Assembly (NCBI RefSeq): GCF_000092925.1
Contig: NC_014217.1
Span: 2,852,001-2,916,000, forward strand
Source: Ancylobacter novellus DSM 506
GTDB taxonomy: Bacteria > Pseudomonadota > Alphaproteobacteria > Rhizobiales > Xanthobacteraceae
Direction of reading: 5' to 3'
DNA: 64,000 nt
Shown: one piece after another, positions 39,351 to 47,857 of the stretch
How the letters are laid out: every line of letters starts with the position of its first letter
Numbering within the stretch: position 1 is the first letter of the stretch
Notes under the pieces: generated by a model
Told to the model about the DNA's origin: nothing
Seen by the model: only the letters and a program-made list of their open reading frames with translations
The model's database searches: none
Translations under genes and position numbers: made by a program

Positions 39351-40235
39351 CTAGGCCGCCACCTCACCCCGCGCCGCCCGTGCGTCGCGCACCGGCGGCA
39401 GGCCGAACAGCCTCCCATATTCGCGGGTGAACTGCGGCACGCTCTCATAGCCGACCTCGAAGGCCGCGCGGCTCGCCGCCAGCCCTTCCGCCTGCATCAG
39501 CCGCCGCGCCTCGATGAGGCGGAGCTGCTTCTGGAACTGCAGCGGCGAGAGCGAGGTCACGCTGCGGAAATGCTGATGGAAGGAGGACGGGCTCATCCCC
39601 GCCACGCCCGCCAGATGCTCGACCCGCAGCGGTCGGGCGAATTCGGTCCGCAGCACCGCCACCGCCTTACCCACGCGCTGGGCATGGCTGTCCGGCCAGC
39701 CCAGCCGCCTGATCGCCGGGCCGTGCCGGCCGGTGAGCAGCCAGTAATGCATTTCGCGCACGAGCTGCGCCTGCAGCACCGGCACCGAGGCCGGCCGGTC
39801 GAGCAGCCGCATCAGCCGCAGCGCGGCGTCCGCCACTTCGGCATCGGTCGGCTCGACCCGCACCGGCGCGACATCGCCGACCGGCGCCGCCTTCATCTCC
39901 GCCACCAGCTCGGCGACGACGGCGGGGTCGAGCTCCAGCACCAGCGACAGATAGGGCGCGCCCGAGCTCGCCCTGGTGATCTGGCTCACGGTCGGCACAT
40001 CCGCGGTGATCAGCAGCGAGTCGCCGGCGGAGAAGGGGAAGGCCTGCGTGCCCAACGTCACCTGCTTGGCGCCCTGCACCACGAGGCAGGCGAGCGGGCG
40101 CGAGATCGCATAGACGAGGCCGCTCGGCGCGATGGCGCGCACCGTCGTCAGGCCGGGGATCGGGGTCGGGGCGATGCCGTTGGCATCGGCATGCGCCAGC
40201 GCGTGGCGGCGCACAGCATCGAGCAAGCTGTCCAT
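39351..40235 (-). CDS. AraC-family transcriptional regulator
   Basis: A 294-residue regulator with an N-terminal AraC-type effector domain (residues about 25-160, VYAISRPLACLVVQGAKQVTLG) of the AraC_N group and a C-terminal double helix-turn-helix (about 195-285, HLAGVAGMSPSSFHQHFRSVTSLSPLQFQKQ and VGYESVPQFTREYGRLFG). It is divergent from the SDR gene, 129 bp apart, and probably activates it in response to an aldehyde, alcohol or related effector. Confidence 0.92.
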   Translation of the reverse strand: MDSLLDAVRRHALAHADANGIAPTPIPGLTTVRAIAPSGLVYAISRPLACLVVQGAKQVTLGTQAFPFSAGDSLLITADVPTVSQITRASSGAPYLSLVLELDPAVVAELVAEMKAAPVGDVAPVRVEPTDAEVADAALRLMRLLDRPASVPVLQAQLVREMHYWLLTGRHGPAIRRLGWPDSHAQRVGKAVAVLRTEFARPLRVEHLAGVAGMSPSSFHQHFRSVTSLSPLQFQKQLRLIEARRLMQAEGLAASRAAFEVGYESVPQFTREYGRLFGLPPVRDARAARGEVAA

Positions 40236-40364
40236 GAGGCGAGATTAGCCTATCGCGGCGGCCTCGGCACCCCATTTGGAGGATCAGGCAAGAAGCTTCG
40301 AGCATCCGGCAACAGCAGAGCCGCCGGCGCGGCGATAACGGCATGTCCCACAGGAGACAATGCC

Positions 40365-41120
40365 ATGACCAAGATCACCCTCGTCACCGGCGCCAGCCGC
40401 GGCCTCGGCCGCAACACCGCGCTGAGCATCGCCCGCCGCGGCGGCGACGTCGTCCTCACCTATCGCAGCAAGGCAGAGGAGGCGCACGCCGTCGTCGCCG
40501 AGATCGAGGCGCTGGGCCGCAAGGCCGTCGCGCTGCCCCTCGACACCGCCGAGGCGGCCACCTTCCCCGCCTTCGCCGAGCGCCTCAAGACTGCGCTGCG
40601 CGAGACCTTCGGCCGCGAGAGCTTCCACCATCTCGTCAACAATGCCGGCCATGGCGACTTCGCCTTGATCGGCGAGACCACCGAGGCGCAGTTCGACGCG
40701 CTGGTGAACGTGCATTTCAAGGGCGTGTTCTTCCTCACCCAGGCGCTGCTGCCGCTCCTAGCCGACGGCGGGCGCATCGTGAACCTGTCCTCGGGCCTCA
40801 CCCGCGTCTCCGCACCCGGCTGGTCCGCCTATGCCGCGGCGAAGGGCGCGGTCGAGGTGCTCTCGCTCTACATGGCGAAGGAGCTGGGCGCGCGCGGCAT
40901 CGCCGTCAACACGGTCGCGCCGGGCGCCATCGAGACCGACTTCTTCGGCGGCGCCGTGCGCGACACGCCGGAATTCAACAAGGTCTTCGCCGACATGACC
41001 GCGCTCGGCCGCGTCGGCGTGCCCGACGACATCGGCCCGATGATCGCCAGCCTGCTCAGCGAGGACAATCGCTGGATCAACGCCCAGCGCATCGAGGTGT
41101 CGGGCGGCCAGGGGATTTGA
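40365..41120 (+). CDS. short-chain dehydrogenase/reductase
   Basis: A 251-residue SDR: cofactor motif TGASRGLGRNTALS, LVNNAGHGDFA, catalytic Ser in NLSSGLTRVSA and the Tyr/Lys pair in WSAYAAAKGAVEV. The Arg in TYRSKAEE after the second strand favours NADPH. AGGAGA lies 8 bases before the ATG. The substrate is unknown; the paired AraC regulator suggests inducible control. Confidence 0.92.
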   Translation: MTKITLVTGASRGLGRNTALSIARRGGDVVLTYRSKAEEAHAVVAEIEALGRKAVALPLDTAEAATFPAFAERLKTALRETFGRESFHHLVNNAGHGDFALIGETTEAQFDALVNVHFKGVFFLTQALLPLLADGGRIVNLSSGLTRVSAPGWSAYAAAKGAVEVLSLYMAKELGARGIAVNTVAPGAIETDFFGGAVRDTPEFNKVFADMTALGRVGVPDDIGPMIASLLSEDNRWINAQRIEVSGGQGI

Positions 41121-41146
41121 GGGAACGTCCTGCCCCCAGCACCGCC

Positions 41147-41252
41147 CTCATCCTGAGGTGCCCGGCATAGCCGGGCCTCGAAGGATGCTCATCCCCGCCG
41201 TGCTGCAACGACCATCCTTCGAGGCTCGCTTCGCTCGCACCTCAGGATGAGG
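41147..41252. repeat. family B palindromic element, copy 3
   Basis: Edges cctcatcctgagg and cctcaggatgagg; here the cccggcatagccggg palindrome is on the left and ggctcgcttcgctcgc on the right, the reverse order of copies 1 and 2. Confidence 0.85.
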
Positions 41253-41291
41253 TGGCTCTGCGGACAGGACGCCACCGACGAGACAAACAAA

Positions 41292-41315
41292 AAGGCCGGG
41301 GCTTGCCCCGGCCTT
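41292..41315 (-). terminator. Rho-independent terminator of rplS
   Basis: An 11-bp stem (aaggccggggc / gccccggcctt) with a minimal loop, 30 bases after the rplS stop; on the minus strand it ends in five T. Confidence 0.88.
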
Positions 41316-41345
41316 CGTATCTTCAGGCAGCCTCGCGGGCGCCGG

Positions 41346-41753
41346 TCACTCGGCGGCGACGGGGGCGTCCTTCTTGCCCTTGCCGGCGTTCTTGTCCTGG
41401 CGCTCGGCGATACGGGCCGACTTGCCGCGACGGTCGCGCAGGTAATAGAGCTTGGCGCGGCGCACCTTGCCGCGGCGCACGACCTTCAGGCTGTCGATGT
41501 TCGGCGAGTAGAGCGGGAAGACGCGCTCGACGCCCTCGCCATAGGAAATCTTGCGGACGGTGAAGCTCTCGTTGATGCCGCCGCCATTGCGGGCGATCAC
41601 GACGCCTTCATAGGCCTGAACGCGGGTGCGCTCGCCTTCCTTCACCTTGACGTTGACGATGACCGTGTCGCCGGGCTGGAAGTCCGGGATGGCGCGGATG
41701 GCAGCCAGCTTGGCAGCCTGCTCGTCATCGAGCTCTTTAATGATATCGACCAT
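41346..41753 (-). CDS. rplS: 50S ribosomal protein L19
   Basis: A 135-residue protein with the L19 fold: [43 protein letters not shown] and [23 protein letters not shown]. The C-terminal 20 residues ([15 protein letters not shown]) are an extension common in alphaproteobacteria. Start codons GTG and two ATG lie within ten bases; MVDIIKEL is chosen because the GAGG site is correctly spaced only for it. Confidence 0.96.
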   Translation of the reverse strand: MVDIIKELDDEQAAKLAAIRAIPDFQPGDTVIVNVKVKEGERTRVQAYEGVVIARNGGGINESFTVRKISYGEGVERVFPLYSPNIDSLKVVRRGKVRRAKLYYLRDRRGKSARIAERQDKNAGKGKKDAPVAAE

Positions 41754-41864
41754 TTTCATCACCTCAGGCGAAATCGGCGGTTGTTAGTCAGACTTGGCCG
41801 TTCGCATCTTGCTGTTGTCAGTTCATAGTGACGGCGCGCCCTATACGCGAAGTCGGGCCGCTTG

Positions 41865-42581
41865 TCATTCCCTCTTCGTCGCAGAACCGTCATGCACGGC
41901 CGCATGGGCGGCCCACAGGTCGGGCCGGCGCGCCCTTGTGGCGGCCTCCGCCTGCTCGCGGCGCCAGCGTGCCACCTTGGCATGGTCGCCGCTCGACAAT
42001 ATGGCGGGGATGTCCATCCCCTCGAAGCTCTGCGGCCGGGTATATTGCGGATATTCCAGCAGCCCGGCGGAGAAGCTCTCCTCGGTGCCGGAGTCCGGGT
42101 GGCCCATCACCCCCGGCAGGAGGCGCACGCAGGCGTCGAGCAGCACCAGCGCGCCGATCTCGCCACCCGACAGCACGACATCGGCGACCGACACTTCTTC
42201 AAGCCCGCGCGCGGCGACGAGCCGGTCGTCCACCCCCTCGAAGCGACCGCAGACGATGACGACGCCCTCGCCTGCCGCCAGCTCGCGCACGCGGGCCTGG
42301 GTCAGCGGCCTGCCGCGCGGCGTCATCAGGAGGCGCGGGCGGGTGTCGCCTTCCGGCGCCGCCGCGTCGATGGCGCGGGCGAGCACGTCGACCCGCATCA
42401 CCATGCCCGGCCCGCCGCCGGCCGGCGTGTCGTCGACCGAACGGTGGCGATCGGTGGCGTGATCGCGGGGATCGACCGTCTCGACGTTCCACGCCTGCCC
42501 CAGCGCCCGGCCGGCCAGCGACAGGCCGAGCGGGCCGGGGAACATCTCCGGGAAGATGGTGAGGACGGAGGCGCGCCACAT
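41865..42581 (-). CDS. trmD: tRNA (guanine37-N1)-methyltransferase
   Basis: A 238-residue SPOUT-class enzyme that makes m1G37 in tRNAs reading CNN codons to prevent frameshifting. Motifs: [14 protein letters not shown] at the N-terminus, [19 protein letters not shown], the knot segment [12 protein letters not shown] and [10 protein letters not shown]. It is in the ordered block rpsP-rimM-trmD-rplS, 11 bp after rimM. Confidence 0.96.
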   Translation of the reverse strand: MWRASVLTIFPEMFPGPLGLSLAGRALGQAWNVETVDPRDHATDRHRSVDDTPAGGGPGMVMRVDVLARAIDAAAPEGDTRPRLLMTPRGRPLTQARVRELAAGEGVVIVCGRFEGVDDRLVAARGLEEVSVADVVLSGGEIGALVLLDACVRLLPGVMGHPDSGTEESFSAGLLEYPQYTRPQSFEGMDIPAILSSGDHAKVARWRREQAEAATRARRPDLWAAHAAVHDGSATKRE

Positions 42582-42592
42582 GTGCCGCGCTC

Positions 42593-43135
42593 CTAGCCCT
42601 GGTCGGCGTCGGGCGGCGGGGCTTCCTCGCGCGCCCATTCCGCCGGGTCGACCACGACGCGCCCGCCCTTGATGTCGACGGTCGGCACCACGGCCTTGGT
42701 GAAGGGCAGCATCAGCGTCTTGCCCCCGCCCTCCGGCGCCACCTCGATGATGTCGCCGGCGCCGAAATCATGCACCGCCACGATCTTCCCGAAGGGCGCG
42801 CCCTCGGTGGTCACGGCGGCAAGGCCGATCAGGTCGGCATGGTAGAAATCGTCCTCGTCCTCCGGCTCCGGCAGGAGGTCGCGGGAGACGTGCAGGCCCT
42901 GATTGGTCAGCGCCTCCGCCGCCTCGCGCGTGTCGACGCCCTCGATCCGGGCGACGAAATGGTCCTTGGCCGGCCGGAGCGCCTTGACCTTGAACACGCG
43001 CTTTCCCGCCTCGTCGGTCAGCGGCTTGTAGCGTTTGAGCGAATCCGGGTCGTCGGCGAAGACGAACAGCCGCACTTCCCCCCGCACGCCATGCGGCGCG
43101 CCGATGCGGGCGAGGAGGATGCGGTCGTTCGACAT
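42593..43135 (-). CDS. rimM: 16S rRNA processing protein RimM
   Basis: A 180-residue 30S assembly factor acting near S19 and the 16S 3' domain. The N-terminal RimM beta-barrel ([20 protein letters not shown]) and the C-terminal PRC-like barrel ([49 protein letters not shown]) are complete. The upstream gap to rpsP is 259 bp and holds a family B element, so the classical operon is spaced out here. Confidence 0.95.
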   Translation of the reverse strand: MSNDRILLARIGAPHGVRGEVRLFVFADDPDSLKRYKPLTDEAGKRVFKVKALRPAKDHFVARIEGVDTREAAEALTNQGLHVSRDLLPEPEDEDDFYHADLIGLAAVTTEGAPFGKIVAVHDFGAGDIIEVAPEGGGKTLMLPFTKAVVPTVDIKGGRVVVDPAEWAREEAPPPDADQG

Positions 43136-43165
43136 GGGACGCTCTCGGTCGCGGCGCCGGGATGA

Positions 43166-43264
43166 CCATCCTTCGAGGCCCGACTGTGCCGGGCACCTCA
43201 GGATGACGTCGTACCAAAAGCCACGTCATCCTGAGGTGCGAGCGAAGCGAGCCTCGAAGGATGC
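43166..43264. repeat. family B palindromic element, copy 4 (inside-out arrangement)
   Basis: Order of parts is catccttcgaggcccg ... cacctcaggatgacg, a short spacer, then cgtcatcctgaggtg ... gcctcgaaggatg. The two halves are swapped relative to copies 1-3, so that the ccttcgagg edges lie outside. Confidence 0.8.
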
Positions 43265-43363
43265 CGTTGCCGGCACCCAAGGTAGACCGCTCCCTTGGTA
43301 AGGGAGAGGTCGAGAGTTCGGCCTCCTCCCCCGGTCGGGAGAGCACTCCCTTCACACGGGAGG

Positions 43364-43386
43364 GGTCGGGGGCTCAGCCCCCGACC
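43364..43386 (-). terminator. hairpin just after rpsP
   Basis: Nine-base perfect arms (ggtcggggg / cccccgacc) with a ctcag loop, eight bases after the rpsP stop on the minus strand. It lacks a T-run; partial termination or mRNA stabilisation is possible. Confidence 0.45.
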
Positions 43387-43394
43387 ATCCAGCC

Positions 43395-43754
43395 TCACTC
43401 GGCCGGAGCTTCCGCGGCTTCGGCGGCCTTGGCGGCAGCGGCGGCGCGCTCCTGCGCCTTCTTGCCGGGCACGGCCTTCTCCGGGTTGTTGCGCGCAGCG
43501 CGCTTCACCAGATCGAGGCTGTCGAGGAAGCGAGCGACGCGGTCGGTCGGCTGGGCACCCTTGGCGAGCCAGGCCTTGGCCTTCTCGACGTCGAGGACGA
43601 AGCGGTCGGCGGCGTCCTTCGGCTTCAGCGGGTCGAAGGTGCCGATCTTCTCGATGAAGCGGCCATCGCGCGGCGAGCGCGAGTCGGCGACGACGATGCG
43701 GTAATAGGGACGCTTCTTGGCGCCGCCGCGGGCGAGACGGATCTTGAGGGACAT
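43395..43754 (-). CDS. rpsP: 30S ribosomal protein S16
   Basis: A 119-residue protein: [40 protein letters not shown] and [15 protein letters not shown] are the S16 core. The last 35 residues are Ala/Lys/Glu-rich ([20 protein letters not shown]), the usual alphaproteobacterial tail. Confidence 0.97.
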   Translation of the reverse strand: MSLKIRLARGGAKKRPYYRIVVADSRSPRDGRFIEKIGTFDPLKPKDAADRFVLDVEKAKAWLAKGAQPTDRVARFLDSLDLVKRAARNNPEKAVPGKKAQERAAAAAKAAEAAEAPAE

Positions 43755-43799
43755 TGGTCTTTCCTTTCAGGTCTATGCGTTGGTTCGTCTGGTTCCTTC

Positions 43800-43895
43800 C
43801 GTCATCCCCGGGCTTGGTCCGGGGATCCACGCCTTGCGCGCGGCAGCAATGCGCCGAGGCAGTCGTGGATGGCCGGGCCAAGCCCGGCCATGACG
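43800..43895. repeat. family A palindromic element, copy 6
   Basis: ccccgggcttggtccgggg on the left and ggccgggccaagcccggcc on the right, with cgtcat and atgacgg edges, filling the gap between rpsP and ffh. Confidence 0.85.
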
Positions 43896-43916
43896 GCGTG
43901 AGGTTTCATCGGGTCT

Positions 43917-45470
43917 TCACTTCTTCTTCGTCGGGAAGCCCGGCAGGCCCGGCAGGCCGCCCGGCTTGGTTCCCAGCCCCGGAATCCCGCCCGGAAGGCC
44001 GGGCAAATTACCGGGGAATTTCGGGGGAAGGCCGCCACCGGGCCCACCGAGGCCGCCGGGCATCTTCTCCGCCATCTGCTTGAGCTGGTCGGGGCTCGGC
44101 ATGCCGCCGCCCATCCCGCCGCCCATGCCGAACATCGAGGCCAGCCCGGCCATCGGGCCGCGCTTGCCGGCCGCCCCGCCCATGGCCTTCATCATGTCGG
44201 CCATCTGGCGGTGCATCTTCATCAGCTTGTTGACGTCCTCGACCTTGGTGCCGGAGCCCGCCGCGATGCGCTTGCGACGTGAGCCATCGAGCAGCTTCGG
44301 GTTGCGCCGCTCCTTCTTGGTCATGGAGTCGATGATCGCCTTCTGGCGCTTGAGGACGCTGTCGTTCATCCCCGAGGCCGCCATCTGGTTCTTCATCTTG
44401 CCGACGCCCGGCAGCATGCCCATCAGCCCGCCGAGGCCGCCGAGCTTCTCCATCTGGTCGAGCTGCATGCGCAGATCGTCGAGGTCGAACTGCCCCTTGC
44501 GCATGCGCTCGGCGGCGGCCATCGCCTTCTCGGCGTCAATGTTCTCGACCGCCTTCTCGACCAGCGAGACCACGTCGCCCATGCCGAGGATGCGCCCGGC
44601 GACGCGGCGGGGATCGAAATCCTCCAGCGCGTCCATCTTCTCGCCGGTGCCGAGCAGCTTGATCGGCTTGCCGGTGACGGCGCGCATGGAAAGCGCGGCG
44701 CCGCCGCGCCCGTCGCCATCGGCGCGGGTCAGCACGATGCCGGTCAGCCCGACGCGCTCGTCGAAGGCCTTGGCGGTGTTCACCGCGTCCTGGCCGGTGA
44801 GGCTGTCGGCGACGAGCAGCACCTCGTGCGGGCGCGTCGCCGCCTTCACCTCGGCGACCTCGGCCATCAACGCCTCGTCGAGCGTGACGCGGCCGGCGGT
44901 GTCGAGCATCACCACGTCGTAGCCGCCGAGCCGGGCGGCTTCCATGGCGCGGCGGGCGATCTGCACGGCGGACTGCCCGGCGACGATGGGCAGCGTCTCC
45001 ACGCCCACTTGGCTACCGAGCGTGGCCAGCTGCTCCATCGCCGCCGGACGGCGGGTGTCGAGCGAGGCCATCAGCACCTTGCGGTTGGACCGGTCGGTGA
45101 GGCGTTTGGCGATCTTGGCGGTGGAGGTGGTCTTGCCCGAACCCTGCAGGCCGACCATCAGCACCGGAACCGGGGGAGCGGCGTCGAGGTCGATCGGCTT
45201 GGCGTCCGAGCCGAGCATGGCGACGAGCTCGTCATTGACGATCTTCACCACCATCTGGCCGGGGGTGACCGACTTGATCACCTCGGCGCCGACCGCGCGC
45301 GTGCGCACCCGGTCGGTGAAGGAGCGCACCACGTCGAGCGCGACGTCGGCCTCGATCAGCGCCCGGCGCACCTCGCGCATGGCCTCGCCCACGTCGGCCT
45401 CGGAGAGGGCGCCGCGCTTCTTCAGCCGGTCGAGTATGCCGCCAAGGCGGTCGGTCAATGAATCGAACAT
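43917..45470 (-). CDS. ffh: signal recognition particle protein Ffh
   Basis: A 517-residue SRP54-type GTPase that delivers ribosome-nascent chains to FtsY. Domains: N helical bundle (1-85), G domain with P-loop GLQGSGKTTSTAKIA, DTRRPAA, DTAGR and TRADGDGRGG, then the methionine-rich M domain (about 300-440; KMKNQMAASGMNDS, SGTKVEDVNKLMKMHRQM). The last 70 residues are unusual in composition: GMGGGMGGGM followed by Pro/Gly/Leu repeats (PGLPG type) ending in FPTKKK. Such tails occur in this order and are presumably disordered. Confidence 0.97.
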   Translation of the reverse strand: MFDSLTDRLGGILDRLKKRGALSEADVGEAMREVRRALIEADVALDVVRSFTDRVRTRAVGAEVIKSVTPGQMVVKIVNDELVAMLGSDAKPIDLDAAPPVPVLMVGLQGSGKTTSTAKIAKRLTDRSNRKVLMASLDTRRPAAMEQLATLGSQVGVETLPIVAGQSAVQIARRAMEAARLGGYDVVMLDTAGRVTLDEALMAEVAEVKAATRPHEVLLVADSLTGQDAVNTAKAFDERVGLTGIVLTRADGDGRGGAALSMRAVTGKPIKLLGTGEKMDALEDFDPRRVAGRILGMGDVVSLVEKAVENIDAEKAMAAAERMRKGQFDLDDLRMQLDQMEKLGGLGGLMGMLPGVGKMKNQMAASGMNDSVLKRQKAIIDSMTKKERRNPKLLDGSRRKRIAAGSGTKVEDVNKLMKMHRQMADMMKAMGGAAGKRGPMAGLASMFGMGGGMGGGMPSPDQLKQMAEKMPGGLGGPGGGLPPKFPGNLPGLPGGIPGLGTKPGGLPGLPGFPTKKK

Positions 45471-45731
45471 GCGTCCGCTTTCCTTGCGCTTCCCGCCTGC
45501 TGCGCAATGCCGAACGCGCCCGAGGGCGCAACGCGCTGTCGGGCGTGGACCTCCGGACTCTCGGGTCCGGGCGGTGGGACGGCTCGCGAAGATGAGCGAG
45601 AATTGCCGGCGATGTAGCCGCCGGATGTGGCGAAGTCAAGGAAAGCAGGCTTTTGGCGCCGGCTTGATCGAGGTCACAGCGGCGTAATCGCTCCGTTCTA
45701 GCCTCCTCTTGCCCAGCGAGGAACCCGGCCG

Positions 45732-47237
45732 ATGAACATGCCGACCCCCATCCCGCCCGCCCCCGAGACCAGCGACGACGCCGCGCTGTTCGAGACGCTG
45801 CTCGCCTTCCGCGGCGCCGTCGTCGAGGAAGCCGCGCCGCTGATCGAGCGCTTCTCCCGCGAGGCCGGCCGCGAGGACCCAGCCCTCGTCAACCTCGCCC
45901 ATTATCTCAGCCTGCGCCGGCACGAGCTGCGCCCGCTGCAGCGCCAGCTCATGCGCCGCGGCCTCTCCTCGCTCGGCCGGCTGGAGAGCCGCGTGCTGCC
46001 GACCCTCGACGCCACGCTGGCGGCGCTCGCGGCGTTGGTCGGCCGGCCGGCGCCCTTCCCCGCCCCGGACGAGGCGGAATTCTTCGCCGGCGAGGCGCGG
46101 CTCGATGCCGCCAGCGTCGTCAATCTCGGCCCCGAGCCGGCGAACCGCACCACCCGCATCATGGTCACCCTGCCGAGCGAGGCCGCCGGCGATCTGGATT
46201 ACGTGCTGGCGCTGGCCAAATGCGGCATGGATGTCGCCCGCATCAACTGCGCCCATGACGACGCCGCGGCCTGGCGCGCCATGGCCGCGCATGTGCGCGT
46301 GGCGGGCGAGGAGATCGGCCGGCCCATCGCCGTTCTCATGGACATCGCCGGGCCGAAGATCCGCACCGAGGCGGTGCTGCCGATGAAGAAGGGCAAGCCG
46401 GACGGCCGCCTGAAGACCGGCGACCGCCTGCGCCTCGTCGCCACCGGCGCGCCGCGCGTCGACGAGGAGGTGCCCTTCTCCGCCGCCGTCTCGCTGCCGG
46501 AGATCGTCACGCGGCTGAGCCTCGGCGACCGCATCCGCTACGATGACGGCAAGGTCGAGGGGGTGGTGGAGAGCCTTGCCGAGGGCGAAGCGGTGATCCG
46601 CGTCACCCATGCCCGCGCCGAGGGCACCAAGCTGAAGCCCGAGAAGGGCGTCAACCTGCCGGACACCGCCCTCGGCCTCTCCCCGCTCACCGCCAAGGAC
46701 GACGCCGACCTCTCGACCGTCATCGAATGCGCCGACCTCATCGGCTATTCCTTCGTCAGCCGGCCGGGGGACCTCGATCTGCTCGACGCGGCCATCGAGC
46801 GGCACGGACGGGGTGAACGCCCGCTCGGCCTGATGGCCAAGATCGAATTGCCCGAGGCGGTGAAGAACCTGCCCGACCTTATCGCCCGCGCGGCGCGGCG
46901 CGGCCCGTTCAGCGTGATGATCGCCCGCGGCGACCTCGCCGCCGAGATCGGCTTCGAGCGCCTCGCCGAGATGCAGGAGGAGCTGCTGTGGATCTGCGAG
47001 GCTGCGGCGGTGCCGGCGATCTGGGCGACGCAGGTGCTGGAGGATCTGGTGCGCGACGGCATCCCCTCGCGCGGCGAGATGACCGACGCCGCCATGGCCT
47101 CCCGCGCCGAATGCGTCATGCTCAACAAGGGCCCGGCGGTGTGCGAGGCGATCGAGCTGCTCGACCGCCTGCTCGGCCGCATGGCCGGCCATCTCGACAA
47201 GAAGACCCCGGTGCTCCGCGCTCTGCGGTCGTGGTAG
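45732..47237 (+). CDS. pyruvate kinase-like protein with N-terminal extension and no C-terminal domain
   Basis: A 501-residue protein. Residues 135-495 resemble the pyruvate kinase barrel: GMDVARINCAHDD, LMDIAGPKIRTE, AKIELPEAVKNL (Lys370, Glu372), MIARGDLAAEIG (399-406), ATQVLEDLVRDGIPSRGEMTDAA. The phosphotransfer loop reads VMLNKGPAV where classical enzymes have MLSGETA. A helical extension of about 120 residues precedes the barrel, and the regulatory C-terminal domain of normal pyruvate kinase is absent. It could be an unregulated pyruvate kinase or a related PEP-utilising enzyme. It ends 8 bp from the convergent adenosyltransferase stop. The 261 bp upstream hold no recognised gene. Confidence 0.8.
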   Translation: MNMPTPIPPAPETSDDAALFETLLAFRGAVVEEAAPLIERFSREAGREDPALVNLAHYLSLRRHELRPLQRQLMRRGLSSLGRLESRVLPTLDATLAALAALVGRPAPFPAPDEAEFFAGEARLDAASVVNLGPEPANRTTRIMVTLPSEAAGDLDYVLALAKCGMDVARINCAHDDAAAWRAMAAHVRVAGEEIGRPIAVLMDIAGPKIRTEAVLPMKKGKPDGRLKTGDRLRLVATGAPRVDEEVPFSAAVSLPEIVTRLSLGDRIRYDDGKVEGVVESLAEGEAVIRVTHARAEGTKLKPEKGVNLPDTALGLSPLTAKDDADLSTVIECADLIGYSFVSRPGDLDLLDAAIERHGRGERPLGLMAKIELPEAVKNLPDLIARAARRGPFSVMIARGDLAAEIGFERLAEMQEELLWICEAAAVPAIWATQVLEDLVRDGIPSRGEMTDAAMASRAECVMLNKGPAVCEAIELLDRLLGRMAGHLDKKTPVLRALRSW

Positions 47238-47245
47238 CCGATCGC

Positions 47246-47857
47246 TCAGGCGGCGACCCCACTGCCGAGGCTCTTTCCGCGCTCCCAAAGGACGTCGGCC
47301 CGACCGTCCGCGCGGTTCTCGAGGCGCGAGACCACGAACAGCAGGTCGGAAAGGCGATTGAGATAAGACAGGCCGAAATTCTCCGGCGGCGATGCGGCGC
47401 CGCCGGCCTCGTGGAGTTCCGGTGCGCTCCGCTCGATCTGGGTGAGGCTGAACAGGCGCCGTTCGGCCCGCCGGCACACGGTCCGGGCGACATGGGCGAA
47501 GGCGGAGGCCGGTGCGCCGCCCGGCAGTATGAACTCCTCCAGCATGCCCAGCCCGGCATTCACCTGTTCAAAGGCCGCCTCGATGCGCGAGAGATGCGCG
47601 CGCGACAGGAGGGGGGTGCCGGGCACGCTGATCTGCGCGCCGAGATCGAACAGATCGTGCTGCACCAGCGTGAAGACCTCGCGCGTGGCCTGCGAACTCG
47701 ACAGCGCGACGAGAACGCCGATCCAGCTGTTCAGCTCGTCGATGGCGCCCAGCGTCTCGATCGGCGGGCTGTCCTTGTCGACCCTCAGGCCGGAACCGAG
47801 GCCGGTCTGGCCCTGGTCACCGGTCCGGGTGACGATCCGCGATAGGCGATGTCCCAT
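47246..47857 (-). CDS. cob(I)alamin adenosyltransferase, PduO type
   Basis: A 203-residue trimeric-type ATP:corrinoid adenosyltransferase making adenosylcobalamin. The ATP-binding motif TRTGDQGQTGL (9-19) and the CRRAERRLFSL segment (about 133-143) are characteristic; ENFGLSYLNRLSDLLFVVSR closes the active site. It has a strong GGGAGG site and starts 41 bases inside the preceding gene, so it is the last gene of the acyl-CoA mutase operon and probably supplies that mutase with its cofactor. Confidence 0.93.
   Translation of the reverse strand: MGHRLSRIVTRTGDQGQTGLGSGLRVDKDSPPIETLGAIDELNSWIGVLVALSSSQATREVFTLVQHDLFDLGAQISVPGTPLLSRAHLSRIEAAFEQVNAGLGMLEEFILPGGAPASAFAHVARTVCRRAERRLFSLTQIERSAPELHEAGGAASPPENFGLSYLNRLSDLLFVVSRLENRADGRADVLWERGKSLGSGVAA

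Noticed and set aside
45636..47477. 613-codon minus-strand frame opposite the pyruvate-kinase-like gene
   Set aside because: Shadow frame; the plus-strand protein has recognisable pyruvate kinase motifs.
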